From contig NZ_JASISR010000001.1 in NCBI RefSeq assembly GCF_030063245.1, forward strand, positions 160,178 to 224,177: a stretch of 64,000 nucleotides of DNA. The letters run 5' to 3'. This stretch comes from Paenarthrobacter sp. PH39-S1. Lineage in GTDB: Bacteria > Actinomycetota > Actinomycetes > Actinomycetales > Micrococcaceae. Each line of letters opens with the position of its first letter. Within the stretch, counting starts at the first letter, position 1. The position numbers were made by a program, and so were the translations under genes. The notes under the pieces were generated by a model, which was not told the origin of the DNA, did not search any database, and saw only the letters and a list, made by a program, of their open reading frames with translations. Shown here in pieces: positions 39,212 through 48,113 of this stretch.

Positions 39212-40309
39212 CTACTTGGTCAGCGGGGCCAAAACCTTGTCATTGGCATACGCCTCAGCCGCGTTGGCCTTGGTGACGATGACGGGCTTGAGGTAGAAGG
39301 TGGGGACCTTCTTGGTTCCATTGTCAGCTTCCGCGCTGGTCGGCGGGGTCTTGCCCGCCTGCAGATCCTTGACCATCCCGATGGCCTGGGTCACCAGAGC
39401 GCTGGTGTCCTTGTTGATGGTCGAGTACTGCTCGCCGGCCATGATTGATTTGACGGACTCCACCTCGGAATCCTGGCCGGTGACGATCGGCAGCGGCTTG
39501 CCTGCGGCCTTCACCGACGTAAGGATGGCGCGGGCGAGCGTGTCGTTGGGGGAGAGCACACCGTCCAGGGCGGCCGAGGTGTAGCTTCCGGCCAGCAGAG
39601 TATCCATACGCTTCTGGGCATTCTCTGCCTTCCAGCCCTGGGTGACGGCCTGTTCAAAGGATTTCTGTCCGGAGACGACCTTCAGCGTGCCATCGTCGAT
39701 CTTCGGCTGCAGGACGTTCATCGCGCCGTCAAAGAAGACCTTGGCATTGGCGTCATCGGGAGAGCCTGCAAAGAGCTCGATGTTGTACGGTCCGGAGGGC
39801 TTCTTGGCCTTCATTCCGTCCAGCAGCGCCTGACCCTGCAGCTGCCCAACCTTGTAGTTGTCATAGGCCACGTAGTAGTCCACGTTCTCCGTGTTCAGCA
39901 GGAGCCGGTCATAGGCGATGATGGTGGCACCGGCATCCTTTGCCTGCTTGAGCTGGGTGCCCAGCTGGGCACCGTCGATCGCGCCGACGATGATGACCTT
40001 GGCGCCCTTGGTGACCATGGAGCTAATCTGGTTCTGCTGATCGGACACGCCGCCGTTGGCGAACTGGACGTCGCCCTTGAACCCGGCGGTCTTGAGGCCG
40101 TTGTTGAACAGACTCTCGGCCAAAACCCAGTTCTCCGAGGTCTTCTGCGGCAGCGCAACGCCGATTTCGGCATCCTTGGCGAAGCCGGCCGCAGCGGAGC
40201 TGCCGTTGGCAGAGGAACCGGTGTCCGCGCGGCCACAACCGGTCAGCGCGAGGGCGGACGCCGCGGCAAGGACCGCTATGGTCTTCACCGATTTGTTGAG
40301 TTTCAACAT
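39212..40309 (-). CDS. chvE: multiple-monosaccharide ABC transporter, substrate-binding lipoprotein (ChvE-like)
   Basis: 365 residues. Lipoprotein signal with lipobox LTGC (Cys25). Periplasmic-binding type I fold: EIGVALPQKTSENWVLAES, AKVIIVGAIDGAQLGTQLKQA, ATIIAYDRLLLNTENVDYY and SPNDTLARAILTSVKAAG, the ChvE/XylF pattern for binding pyranose sugars such as xylose, glucose or galactose. Third gene of the mmsA-mmsB-chvE operon on the minus strand, regulated presumably by the upstream ROK protein. Gene symbol by family. Confidence 0.88.
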   Translation of the reverse strand: MLKLNKSVKTIAVLAAASALALTGCGRADTGSSANGSSAAAGFAKDAEIGVALPQKTSENWVLAESLFNNGLKTAGFKGDVQFANGGVSDQQNQISSMVTKGAKVIIVGAIDGAQLGTQLKQAKDAGATIIAYDRLLLNTENVDYYVAYDNYKVGQLQGQALLDGMKAKKPSGPYNIELFAGSPDDANAKVFFDGAMNVLQPKIDDGTLKVVSGQKSFEQAVTQGWKAENAQKRMDTLLAGSYTSAALDGVLSPNDTLARAILTSVKAAGKPLPIVTGQDSEVESVKSIMAGEQYSTINKDTSALVTQAIGMVKDLQAGKTPPTSAEADNGTKKVPTFYLKPVIVTKANAAEAYANDKVLAPLTK

Positions 40310-40371
40310 GGTTTTCGCTTTCTTTGGTGGGATACATGCCTTGCTGGGAAAAATGTGCTGACGGTGCTTCG

Positions 40372-41637
40372 TTAGACGCCGGCCGTGCTGGAAATGACTT
40401 CTTTCGTTTCGGTCGTCTCGGCTTGAGCCCTATTGCCGAAGTTCCTCATCAACAGCCCGATGAGGGATTTTTTGCCCTGCTTTTTGTTGTAGACGTCGAA
40501 GGCGACGGCGGCCAGCAGCACCAGGCCCTTGATAATCTGCGTGATGTCCGCTCCGGCGCCCAGGAGCTGGAGGCCGTTGTTCAGGACTGCCATCACCAGA
40601 CCGCCGATGACGGAACCAACGACGGTCCCAACGCCACCGGTGACCGCGGCACCGCCGATGAAGACCGCGGCGATCGCATCGAGTTCCCAGCCGACGCCGT
40701 CGAACGGACCCGACGCATTGGAGCGCCCGACGAAGATCATTCCGGCGAGCCCGGCCAGGACGGCCATATTCATCATGACCAGGAAATCCACCCTTTTGCT
40801 TTGCACACCGGAGAGCGCGGCAGCATGACGGTTACCACCGACGGCATAGATGTGCCGGCCGGTGATGGTCCGCGACGAAATAAACCCGTAGATCAGCACC
40901 AGGACACCGAGAATGATGCCCGGGATGGGGAAGGAAGTGCCGGGACGACCGGTGGCGAAAAGGTAGGTGGCGTAGATGACGGCTGCCGATAGAAGCACGA
41001 GTTTGATGATGGATACCCATAGCGGGGACACCTCGGCGCCGATGGACTCGGCGTTCTTCCGGGTATGGACCTCGCCCCAAATGATCGCAGCGACGGCGAT
41101 CAATCCAATCAGCACTGTGAGGTTGTTATAACCGGTGTTGGGTCCGATCTCGGGGAGGTAGCCGGCGCCAATGTACTGGAAATCCTTCGGCACGGGGACG
41201 GTATTGGATTTGCCGACGAACTGGTTGGCGCCACGGAAAAGCAACATTCCTGCCAAGGTCACAATGAAGGCCGGGATGCCGACGTAGGCGACCCAAAAAC
41301 CCTGCCACGCGCCGATGATCGCCCCCAAAATCAGGCCGATCAGGATGCCCATATACCAGGGCAGGTGCCAGTCACGCATGGTGATCGCGACGACGATGCC
41401 CACGAACGCGGCGATGGAACCGACCGACAGGTCAATGTGGCCTGCGATGATCACCAGGACCATGCCGATGGCGAGGATGAGGATGTAGGCATTGCCATTG
41501 AAGAGGTTGATGACATTGTCTGGTGTCAGGGTGAGGCCGCCGGTGAATACCTGAAAGAAGATAATCAGGAATAACAGAGCGAAGATCATCCCGAACTGGC
41601 GGGTGTTGCCGCCGAAGAGCTGTTTTATGGCATTCAT
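40372..41637 (-). CDS. mmsB: multiple-monosaccharide ABC transporter, permease (MmsB/GguB)
   Basis: 421 residues with about ten to twelve hydrophobic helices (FGMIFALLFLIIFFQVFTGG at the start). Typical segments: AGHIDLSVGSIAAFVG, IVTLAGMLLFRGANQFV, GGNRHAAALSGVQSKRVDFL (coupling loop) and FIGGAAVTGGVGTVVGSVIG. Forms a homodimeric channel with the MmsA ATPase and ChvE-type binding protein. 26 bases separate it from mmsA. Confidence 0.92.
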   Translation of the reverse strand: MNAIKQLFGGNTRQFGMIFALLFLIIFFQVFTGGLTLTPDNVINLFNGNAYILILAIGMVLVIIAGHIDLSVGSIAAFVGIVVAITMRDWHLPWYMGILIGLILGAIIGAWQGFWVAYVGIPAFIVTLAGMLLFRGANQFVGKSNTVPVPKDFQYIGAGYLPEIGPNTGYNNLTVLIGLIAVAAIIWGEVHTRKNAESIGAEVSPLWVSIIKLVLLSAAVIYATYLFATGRPGTSFPIPGIILGVLVLIYGFISSRTITGRHIYAVGGNRHAAALSGVQSKRVDFLVMMNMAVLAGLAGMIFVGRSNASGPFDGVGWELDAIAAVFIGGAAVTGGVGTVVGSVIGGLVMAVLNNGLQLLGAGADITQIIKGLVLLAAVAFDVYNKKQGKKSLIGLLMRNFGNRAQAETTETKEVISSTAGV

Positions 41638-41663
41638 GATGTGGATCCTGTTTCTTCCGTGGT

Positions 41664-43208
41664 TCAGGCGGATTTCTTGGCCGCGGTCATAAGTTTCATC
41701 AGGGATTCCTGGCTGGCAGCTTCTTTGCTGACGACGCCGGTGATGGCGCCCTCGAAGATGGTGTAGATCCGGTCGGAAATGCCCAAGAGTTCGGGAAGTT
41801 CCGAGGAAATCACGATTACTCCCTTGCCCTGATTGGCGAGCTGCTGAATGATGCCGTAGATCTCGTACTTGGCGCCGACGTCGATGCCACGGGTCGGCTC
41901 ATCCAGGATCAGCAGATCGGGGTCGGTGAACATCCACTTGGCCAACACCACTTTCTGCTGGTTGCCGCCGGAGAGCTTGGAGACGCCTTCATCCACGCTG
42001 GGAGCCTTGGTACGCAGCTGTTTGCGGTATGACTCGGCAACGGCGTATTCCCTGTTCTCATCCACCACGGAATACGTGGAGACCTTCTGCAGCGCCGCCG
42101 ACACGGTTGTTTCCTTGATGTCGTCCAGCAGATTAAGGCCTAGGGTCTTACGGTCCTCGGTGACGTAGCCGATGCCGTGCCGGATGGCCTGTGGAACGGT
42201 GCGCAGACTGATCTCCTTGCCGTCCTTGATGATCTGACCGGAGACAAAGTTTCCATAGGAGCGGCCAAAGACGGACCGTGCCAGCTCTGTGCGCCCGGCA
42301 CCCATCAGTCCGGCGAAGCCGACGATTTCTCCGCGGCGGACGTTAAAGCTGGAGTTCTTGCACACCAACCTGTCGGGGACCTGAGGGTGCCGCACGGTCC
42401 AGTTCTTGACCTCGAAGAAAACCTCACCGATCTTCGGTGTGTGGTCCGGGAAGCGCGATTCAAGTGTCCGCCCCACCATGCCCTTGATGATGCGGTCCTC
42501 ATCGACGCCGTCGGCCTTCACATCAAGCGTTTCGATGGTCTTGCCGTCGCGGATGATGGTGATGGAATCCGCCACCTGTTCGATCTCGTTGAGCTTGTGC
42601 GAGATCATGATGGAGCTGATGCCCTTGCTCTTGAGCCCACGGATCAGGTCCAGGAGATGCTGGGAATCGGATTCGTTGAGGGCGGCGGTTGGCTCGTCCA
42701 GAATCAGCAGTTTGACGGATTTGTTCAACGCCTTAGCGATCTCCACCAGCTGCTGCTTGCCCACACCGATCTCCTTGACGGGGGTGTCCGGGTCATCCCG
42801 CAGGCCCACGCGGGCCAGCAGATCGATGGACCGGCGCCGAGCCTGGTTCCAGTCGATGGCGCCAAACTTTGTCGGTTCATTGCCTAAGAAGATGTTTTCG
42901 AGGATAGAGAGTTCGGGGATCAGAGCCAGTTCCTGATGGATGATCACGATTCCTGCGGCTTCGCTGGCTCGGATATCCTTAAATTCGCAGACCTGTCCCT
43001 GGTAGAAGATCTCCCCGCCGTAGCTGCCGTACGGGTAGACGCCGGACAGTACCTTCATCAACGTGGATTTTCCGGCGCCGTTCTCACCGCAGATGGCGTG
43101 GATCTCATCAGCCCGCACGCTGATGGAGACGTCGGCGAGCGCCTTCACACCAGGGAACTCTTTGGTGATTGAGCGCATCTCCAGGACTACCGGTCTGCTG
43201 GACACCAT
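41664..43208 (-). CDS. mmsA: multiple-monosaccharide ABC transporter, ATPase (MmsA/GguA)
   Basis: 514 residues from ATG 43208, with GGAGGCGGAGAAAATC upstream; a longer reading frame to 43325 lacks support. Two ABC domains in tandem. First: Walker [29 protein letters not shown], Walker [16 protein letters not shown]. Second: degenerate Walker [11 protein letters not shown], signature [16 protein letters not shown], Walker [20 protein letters not shown]. This is the fused RbsA/MglA/MmsA class. The promoter at 43337-43366 lies just upstream. Confidence 0.93.
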   Translation of the reverse strand: MVSSRPVVLEMRSITKEFPGVKALADVSISVRADEIHAICGENGAGKSTLMKVLSGVYPYGSYGGEIFYQGQVCEFKDIRASEAAGIVIIHQELALIPELSILENIFLGNEPTKFGAIDWNQARRRSIDLLARVGLRDDPDTPVKEIGVGKQQLVEIAKALNKSVKLLILDEPTAALNESDSQHLLDLIRGLKSKGISSIMISHKLNEIEQVADSITIIRDGKTIETLDVKADGVDEDRIIKGMVGRTLESRFPDHTPKIGEVFFEVKNWTVRHPQVPDRLVCKNSSFNVRRGEIVGFAGLMGAGRTELARSVFGRSYGNFVSGQIIKDGKEISLRTVPQAIRHGIGYVTEDRKTLGLNLLDDIKETTVSAALQKVSTYSVVDENREYAVAESYRKQLRTKAPSVDEGVSKLSGGNQQKVVLAKWMFTDPDLLILDEPTRGIDVGAKYEIYGIIQQLANQGKGVIVISSELPELLGISDRIYTIFEGAITGVVSKEAASQESLMKLMTAAKKSA

Positions 43209-43336
43209 GATTTTCTCCGCCTCCAAAGCGACTCTTTTGTCGTACACGTTGGTCAAAACCGGCCGCTGCAGCGCTGCGGCCACGGTCCTGTTCCTGCATG
43301 GGCCGGAAACTGGGGGCAGCTGCATACCTGAAGAAA

Positions 43337-43366
43337 AGTAAACTCGGTCACAGTGCTTGTCGTCAA
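43337..43366 (-). promoter_or_regulatory. promoter of the mmsA-mmsB-chvE operon
   Basis: On the minus strand TTGACG (43361-43366) and TTTACT (43337-43342) are 18 bases apart. The segment between them contains GCACTGTGACC. TTGAC-N-ACAA and GCACTGT recur in the ROK promoter, suggesting a common operator. Confidence 0.55.
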
Positions 43367-43399
43367 GCCTTTAACGCAAAAACCCGAGGATAGCCCATT

Positions 43400-44602
43400 T
43401 TAGGGGCGGCGGATCCGCTGATGCTGGAAGACCAGGGACGCGGCGCCCAAAGCTTCCGCCCGGTCGCCAAGGGAGGACATGGCCAAGGTTGTGCTCTCGC
43501 CGACCACGGGTACGGCATGGCGCAGCAGGCCGCGCCGGATCGGATCCAGCAGCAGGTCATCGAGGCCGGCCAGCGGGCCGCCCACCACAATGACTTCGGG
43601 ATTTATCAGGTTGGCTACGTTGCCGATGGCCCGCCCGACGGCAAGTCCGGCGTCGTCAATGACCCGAAGCGTCGCGGAATCCTTCGCCAGTGCGCGCCGC
43701 ACGATGTCTCCTACGGTCAAGGGTCCCACCGCGCCGCGGCTAAGGAGTTCGATCATGGTGGCCGTTGACGCCACCGTTTCCAGGCAGCCGCGGTTGCCGC
43801 AACGGCAGATCGGTCCATGTTCGTTGATGGTGGCATGACCGATCTCACCGGTCACGCCGACATTCCCGTAGTACGGCGCCCCGTTGAGGATGAGACCGGC
43901 GCCGATTCCGCTGCCGATTTTGAGGAACATCAGATTGCTGACCGACCTGTGCGGGCCCCAGGTGACCTCCGCCAAGGCGCCGAGGTTCGCGTCATTGTCC
44001 GCGTAAACAGGAAGCTCCAGGGTCTTTTCCAAGCGTTCAAGGATGTTAATTCCAACCCACTCGGGCAAAATGGCGCCTTGCACGACGGTGCCGCTCCGCC
44101 GGTCGATCGGCCCCGGAATGCCGGCGCCGGCACCAACGATCAGGCTCCGCGGGATGTTGGCCTCAGCGAGCAGCAGATTCAGCAGGTCCGCGGCCGCCGC
44201 GATGCTCTCGCTGGCGTGGTGTCCCAGCGGCAGCGGGAGCGCCCTTTCCGCGACGACCTGATAGCCGAGGTTGGCCAGCACGACGCGGACGTGGCTGCGG
44301 CCAAAGTCAATGCCGACGGCGACAGCACCGTTGCCGTTAAGGGTGACGGAGAGGGCGCGGCGGCCGGAGCTGGTGGTGGGGGCGGTTGAAACGAGGCCCT
44401 TGGCCGCCATGCTCTTGACGATGTTGGAGACGGTGGCCGTGGAGAGACCGGTGGAACGCGATATCTCCGCTTGGGTCGACGGGCCGGCGCCGAGCAGGGC
44501 GTCAATGATGCGCTGGCGGTTCAGCAGACGCAGCGCAGGCTGCGACCCCGGATTGCGGGAGCGCCTCTTCGTCGGGGTGGTCGTGCGGTCTTCTTCGGCC
44601 AT
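43400..44602 (-). CDS. ROK family transcriptional regulator
   Basis: 400 residues. N-terminal winged helix (about 22-85: RQRIIDALLGAGPSTQAEIS and GLSTATVSNIVKSM), then a ROK sugar-kinase-like domain (GIDFGRSHVRVVLANLGYQ). The zinc motif CRCGNRGCLETVAS and the EIGHATINEHG segment are intact. Such XylR/NagC-type repressors respond to sugars and control adjacent transport genes; here it is upstream of, and codirectional with, the mmsA operon. Predicted -10 elements end within a few bases of the ATG, so its mRNA may be leaderless. Confidence 0.9.
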   Translation of the reverse strand: MAEEDRTTTPTKRRSRNPGSQPALRLLNRQRIIDALLGAGPSTQAEISRSTGLSTATVSNIVKSMAAKGLVSTAPTTSSGRRALSVTLNGNGAVAVGIDFGRSHVRVVLANLGYQVVAERALPLPLGHHASESIAAAADLLNLLLAEANIPRSLIVGAGAGIPGPIDRRSGTVVQGAILPEWVGINILERLEKTLELPVYADNDANLGALAEVTWGPHRSVSNLMFLKIGSGIGAGLILNGAPYYGNVGVTGEIGHATINEHGPICRCGNRGCLETVASTATMIELLSRGAVGPLTVGDIVRRALAKDSATLRVIDDAGLAVGRAIGNVANLINPEVIVVGGPLAGLDDLLLDPIRRGLLRHAVPVVGESTTLAMSSLGDRAEALGAASLVFQHQRIRRP

Positions 44603-44606
44603 AAGT

Positions 44607-44638
44607 AGTACAGTGCATCAATCGACCTTTGTAGTCAA
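44607..44638 (-). promoter_or_regulatory. promoter of the ROK regulator gene
   Basis: Minus-strand TTGACT (44633-44638) with either CACTGT (44610-44615, 17-base spacing) or TGTACT (44607-44612, 20-base spacing). Either would start transcription at or next to the ATG at 44602. Shares TTGACTACAA and GCACTGT with the mmsA promoter. Confidence 0.45.
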
Positions 44639-44666
44639 GAATTGAACGCAACACTTCGCGCCTCCT

Positions 44667-44734
44667 CCCCAACTGAGTAGCAGTTATCGCACTCAAACCG
44701 CGTTTTGAGTGCCGCAACTGCTACTCAGTTGGGG
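44667..44734. terminator. long palindrome (family member C), hybrid arms
   Basis: 31-bp arms (44667-44697 and 44704-44734) with three clustered mismatches and a six-base loop. The left arm carries the ATC core of member B, the right arm the GCG core of member A. It follows the gamma-carbonic anhydrase gene and provides its TAG stop (44721-44723); the ROK promoter lies on its other side. Confidence 0.8.
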
Positions 44735-45251
44735 CGGCGTGAATCTCCTTGTGGGCTTTCCCCAGCTCAACGTAGTGGCTCGCGTTCTCCCGGACGCCGT
44801 CGAACTCCTCCTGCGTCAGTTCCCGGCGTACCTTCGCCGGCACGCCTGCTACGAGCGAGCGCGCCGGTATCACTGCGCCCTCCAGGACGACGGCGCCGCC
44901 GGCCACCAGGGAACCGGCGCCGATCACCGCGCCGTTCATGATGGTGGCCCCCATGCCGATCAGGCAGTCGTCCTCCACCGTGCAACCGTGCACCACTGCA
45001 CCGTGACCGATGCTCACGCCGTTGCCCACCGTCGTCGGAAATCCGGGATCCGAGTGCAGCACGACGTTGTCCTGCAGGTTAGTGCCTGAGCCGACCCGGA
45101 TGGCGGACGTATCGGCCCGTACCACCACGCCGTAGAAGGCGCTGGAGTCGGCACCCAATTCCAAGTCGCCGATCAGGGTGGCCGAGGGGGCGACGAAGGC
45201 GGAGGCGGCGACAGCGGGTGTCTTGCCACCAAATGTAATAAGCGAAGTCAT
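44721..45251 (-). CDS. gamma-class carbonic anhydrase-like hexapeptide-repeat protein
   Basis: 176 residues, left-handed parallel beta-helix of the LbH/PaaY/gamma-CA family. Repeats of the hexapeptide type run through VAPSATLIGDLELGADSSAF to GAGSLVAGGAVVLEGAVIPA. The putative metal-binding histidines are in NVVLHSD and SIGHGAVVHGC. Many homologues are annotated as carbonic anhydrase or acyltransferase without proof; activity here is unproven. The last codons (P-T-E) and stop are supplied by the palindrome C arm. Confidence 0.85.
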   Translation of the reverse strand: MTSLITFGGKTPAVAASAFVAPSATLIGDLELGADSSAFYGVVVRADTSAIRVGSGTNLQDNVVLHSDPGFPTTVGNGVSIGHGAVVHGCTVEDDCLIGMGATIMNGAVIGAGSLVAGGAVVLEGAVIPARSLVAGVPAKVRRELTQEEFDGVRENASHYVELGKAHKEIHAAPTE

Positions 45252-45436
45252 GGCATCGATGCTACCCGCTACCGGACGTTCACCCCTGTGCTAAAATCCG
45301 GACCATCGCGCCGAGGACCTTTCGCCCCAGATGCCATCCAGGTGGGATGATCTGCCCCGCTCGGGGGACAGTCGGATGGTTATTCTGGAATCCGGACATC
45401 CGAAACGGAGACATCGCAAAAAGAGAGGTTGGCCGC

Positions 45437-46234
45437 ATGCTGCTCGCGGTTCTTCAGGGCCGGGCCCAGACCCTGGAAATCGGGGCCAATCTGGCCGCCA
45501 TCGATGCGGCGGCCGGCCGGGCTGCCACGCGTGGGGCTACGGTGCTGCTCACGCCCGAGCTATTCCCTGTCGGTTACGCGCCGCTGACGGTCCGGGCGGA
45601 GTTGGATCCGGCCACCCTCCCCGGGCTGGCCGGCCGGTTGGCCGCCATTGCCGAGCGCCATGGGATTGCCCTGGTCTACAGCTTGCCCGCGGTCCGGGAG
45701 AACGGGGACTGGAACATCTCGGCCACACTGGTGGACCGGTCAGGTGCGGAACTGCTCAGCTACGCCAAGGTCCATCTCTTCGGCCCCGAGGAGCAGCAGG
45801 CCTTTGCACCCGCGGACCAGCCGCCCGCCGTCGTCGACTTCGACGGCCTCCGGACCTCGCTGCTGATCTGCTATGACGTTGAATTTCCCGAGCCGGTGCG
45901 CGCGGCGGTCAGCCGCGGTGCGGAGCTGCTGCTGGTCCCGACGGCCTTGGGGCACGGGTATGCCAGCGTGCCCCAGGTGCTGCTGCGGGCCCGTGCACTG
46001 GAGAGCCAACTGGCCATCGGCTACGCGAACCACTGCGGCACGGAGGGCGGGACACGCTTTGGCGGCGGCAGCATCATCACCGGGGCCGACGGCGGGGTGT
46101 TGGCGCAGGCAGGCAGCGGCGAGGAATTGCTTTTTGCGCAGATAAACCGGGCAGAAATCCACTCCGCCCGAGCGGATGTACCCTATCTGAGCGACCGCCG
46201 GCCGGACCTATATGGGCGCTGGGAGGGCCGGTAG
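45437..46234 (+). CDS. nitrilase-superfamily amidohydrolase (DavA-like amidase)
   Basis: 265 residues from ATG 45437 (GAGAGG upstream); an earlier in-frame start at 45347 has no support. The Glu-Lys-Cys triad is intact: Glu41 (LLTPELFPVGY), Lys111 (LLSYAKVHLFGP) and Cys145 (SLLICYDVEFPE). Length and pattern match 5-aminopentanamidase DavA of the Pseudomonas lysine monooxygenase route (about 264 residues). The flavoenzyme at 49697-51400 looks like DavB, which makes the amide. The two are separated by the PucR gene and the permease gene. Amide substrate is inferred. Confidence 0.83.
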   Translation: MLLAVLQGRAQTLEIGANLAAIDAAAGRAATRGATVLLTPELFPVGYAPLTVRAELDPATLPGLAGRLAAIAERHGIALVYSLPAVRENGDWNISATLVDRSGAELLSYAKVHLFGPEEQQAFAPADQPPAVVDFDGLRTSLLICYDVEFPEPVRAAVSRGAELLLVPTALGHGYASVPQVLLRARALESQLAIGYANHCGTEGGTRFGGGSIITGADGGVLAQAGSGEELLFAQINRAEIHSARADVPYLSDRRPDLYGRWEGR

Positions 46235-46276
46235 CCCGGGGCCACGAGGCATCAGGCCCGGGAGCCGCCGAGACGG

Positions 46277-47902
46277 TCACGGTAACGAATCCGCGTACTG
46301 CAGGCCGATCCACAGCTCCGCCCGAGTCTGCGCGTCATTAATGTCGTATTGCAGCAGCTCGGCCAGCACACCGATCTGCCGTCGGACGCTATTGCGGTGC
46401 AGGCCGAGCGCTTTGGCCGCACCGTCCCAGCTGCCGTTTTCACCCAACCAAGCCCGTAGGATGCCAAGCAGCGTCTCCCGCCGCTCAGGATCCAGCCCTA
46501 GCAGTGGGGCAAAGAGCCGTCCGGCCAGCATGCTGCCGGCTTCCGGCCCCAGCAGCCCGGTGACCGACCAAGTCACCGCGTCCACCCGCAGGTTCTGCTG
46601 CGTGCTCTGGACCCGGGAGCGCAACGAGGTGGCGCGCTTGTATGCAGCCGGCAGGTCGTTGAGCTCAGTGGGATCCCCCACGACGACGCGCCAGCCCAAC
46701 TTGTCCACCTCGGCCAGCAGGGCGTCGTCGACCCTCAGCCGGGTGATCGCTGCGAAGCCGTAGTCGGTGATTTCCACCAGCTTGGTTTCAAAGAGCCGGC
46801 GCCACTGCAGCAGTTCGCGCACCGGACCGTCGCTGCTGCCCCGCTGTGCGTGATCCAGTGCGTCCACGTTCACTCCCTGGACGACGCGCATCGAAGCCGT
46901 GCGGGTGGACGTCAGGCTTTGCGCCAGCAGGTCCTTGGCCGCGGTGACCTGCCGGCCGCTGCCGCCGGTCATTGTCTCCGGGTGCAGCAGTAGCGCCACG
47001 GCCAGCTGGCTGGGCGCCAGCGATCCGCTGGTGCGCTGGCGGAAGAGTAGTTCAAGGAGGCCGACAGCGGTGGAGACCACGTTGTTCTGCGCGGCGGTGA
47101 GCCGCTCATCGGAGCCAATCACCAGGGCGCCCAGGTTGGCGTCCTTGGAGCTGCGCAGCGGGTGGCCGACGACGTGCAGCGAGCCGGCGACCGTATAGGA
47201 CTCCAGCTCCACCCGGGGTCCCGAGCCGGAGAGAAGCCGGTCCAGCATAGCTGCCAGCGAAGCGGAGTCAAGCGGTGATTTGCCGGCCCGTCCGCGGATC
47301 CTGCCGTCCCCGCCGACCAGCACTGCCCAGCAGGGAAAGCGCTGGACCAGGGCCTGGAGCAGCTCGTGCTCCGGCCGCGGGGAGAGCACACCTCGCATCA
47401 GGACCCGGTTGGCGTCTGCGAGTTGGCGGAAGACCTTGGCGCCTTCGGATTCGAGCAGCTGGGCGAACTGCAGCCCGATCGCGGCAAAGGGGACCGACGG
47501 CGGCACCTGGATCAGGGTCAGGTTCCGCTGCCGGCAGGAGTCGATCAGCGGCTGCGGCACGGCGTCGTGGTACGGCGTGAGGCCGAAGCCCAGCGCGCAC
47601 ACCTTCGACTCCACGAGCCGGGCCACATACGCGTCCACCAGCTCCGGCCGGCCACCGTCGCCCACAAACGGCAGACCCGCGGTGAGGATGAATTCGCCGT
47701 CCATCAGGTACGGCGTCGGGTCCTCCAGCTCGCTGGGCTCCACCCAGCGCAGCAATACGCCATGGTCCGCGTCCTGCCCATCGCCGGCATGTCCCTCGTC
47801 CGCATCATGGAGCACGACGAGGTCATCCGGCAGTTCGCGGCGGAATTGGGCCAGCGTAACGAACCGGAACCGGGAATCCAGCTTCTCAGAAAGCAGCGGC
47901 AT
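46277..47902 (-). CDS. PucR family transcriptional regulator
   Basis: 541 residues from ATG 47902, chosen for the GGGAG six bases upstream; an in-frame ATG at 48010 would add 36 low-complexity residues. N-terminal PucR domain (about 10-130, including SELEDPTPYLMDGEFILTAG), a middle GGDEF-like sensory region, and a C-terminal HTH_30 (WDGAAKALGLHRNSVRRQIG). PucR proteins usually activate nitrogen-compound catabolism. It lies between the amidase and the permease/monooxygenase genes, divergent from the latter, so it is the likely regulator of this locus. Confidence 0.9.
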   Translation of the reverse strand: MPLLSEKLDSRFRFVTLAQFRRELPDDLVVLHDADEGHAGDGQDADHGVLLRWVEPSELEDPTPYLMDGEFILTAGLPFVGDGGRPELVDAYVARLVESKVCALGFGLTPYHDAVPQPLIDSCRQRNLTLIQVPPSVPFAAIGLQFAQLLESEGAKVFRQLADANRVLMRGVLSPRPEHELLQALVQRFPCWAVLVGGDGRIRGRAGKSPLDSASLAAMLDRLLSGSGPRVELESYTVAGSLHVVGHPLRSSKDANLGALVIGSDERLTAAQNNVVSTAVGLLELLFRQRTSGSLAPSQLAVALLLHPETMTGGSGRQVTAAKDLLAQSLTSTRTASMRVVQGVNVDALDHAQRGSSDGPVRELLQWRRLFETKLVEITDYGFAAITRLRVDDALLAEVDKLGWRVVVGDPTELNDLPAAYKRATSLRSRVQSTQQNLRVDAVTWSVTGLLGPEAGSMLAGRLFAPLLGLDPERRETLLGILRAWLGENGSWDGAAKALGLHRNSVRRQIGVLAELLQYDINDAQTRAELWIGLQYADSLP

Positions 47903-48113
47903 ACGCTGCTCCCGGTCTGTCTGCAGTGCGCCGGACCGGGCTGTTCCGGTGCCGGCTTGCCCCGGCGCCAGCGCCTGCGGAAGGATGGCATCTGGTGCAA
48001 TACGTCTCATGAATGTCTATCATAGGGCATTTCGCACAAGGTCGAGAGCCAGGTCACAGCCCTATTCTGGATCAGGGGAACCCGCCAACTACGCACGAAA
48101 AAGGAAGTCAACG

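Noticed and set aside
46235-46276. Terminator between the amidase and pucR genes
   Set aside because: Only two copies of the self-complementary CCCGGG are present; no convincing stem with longer arms.
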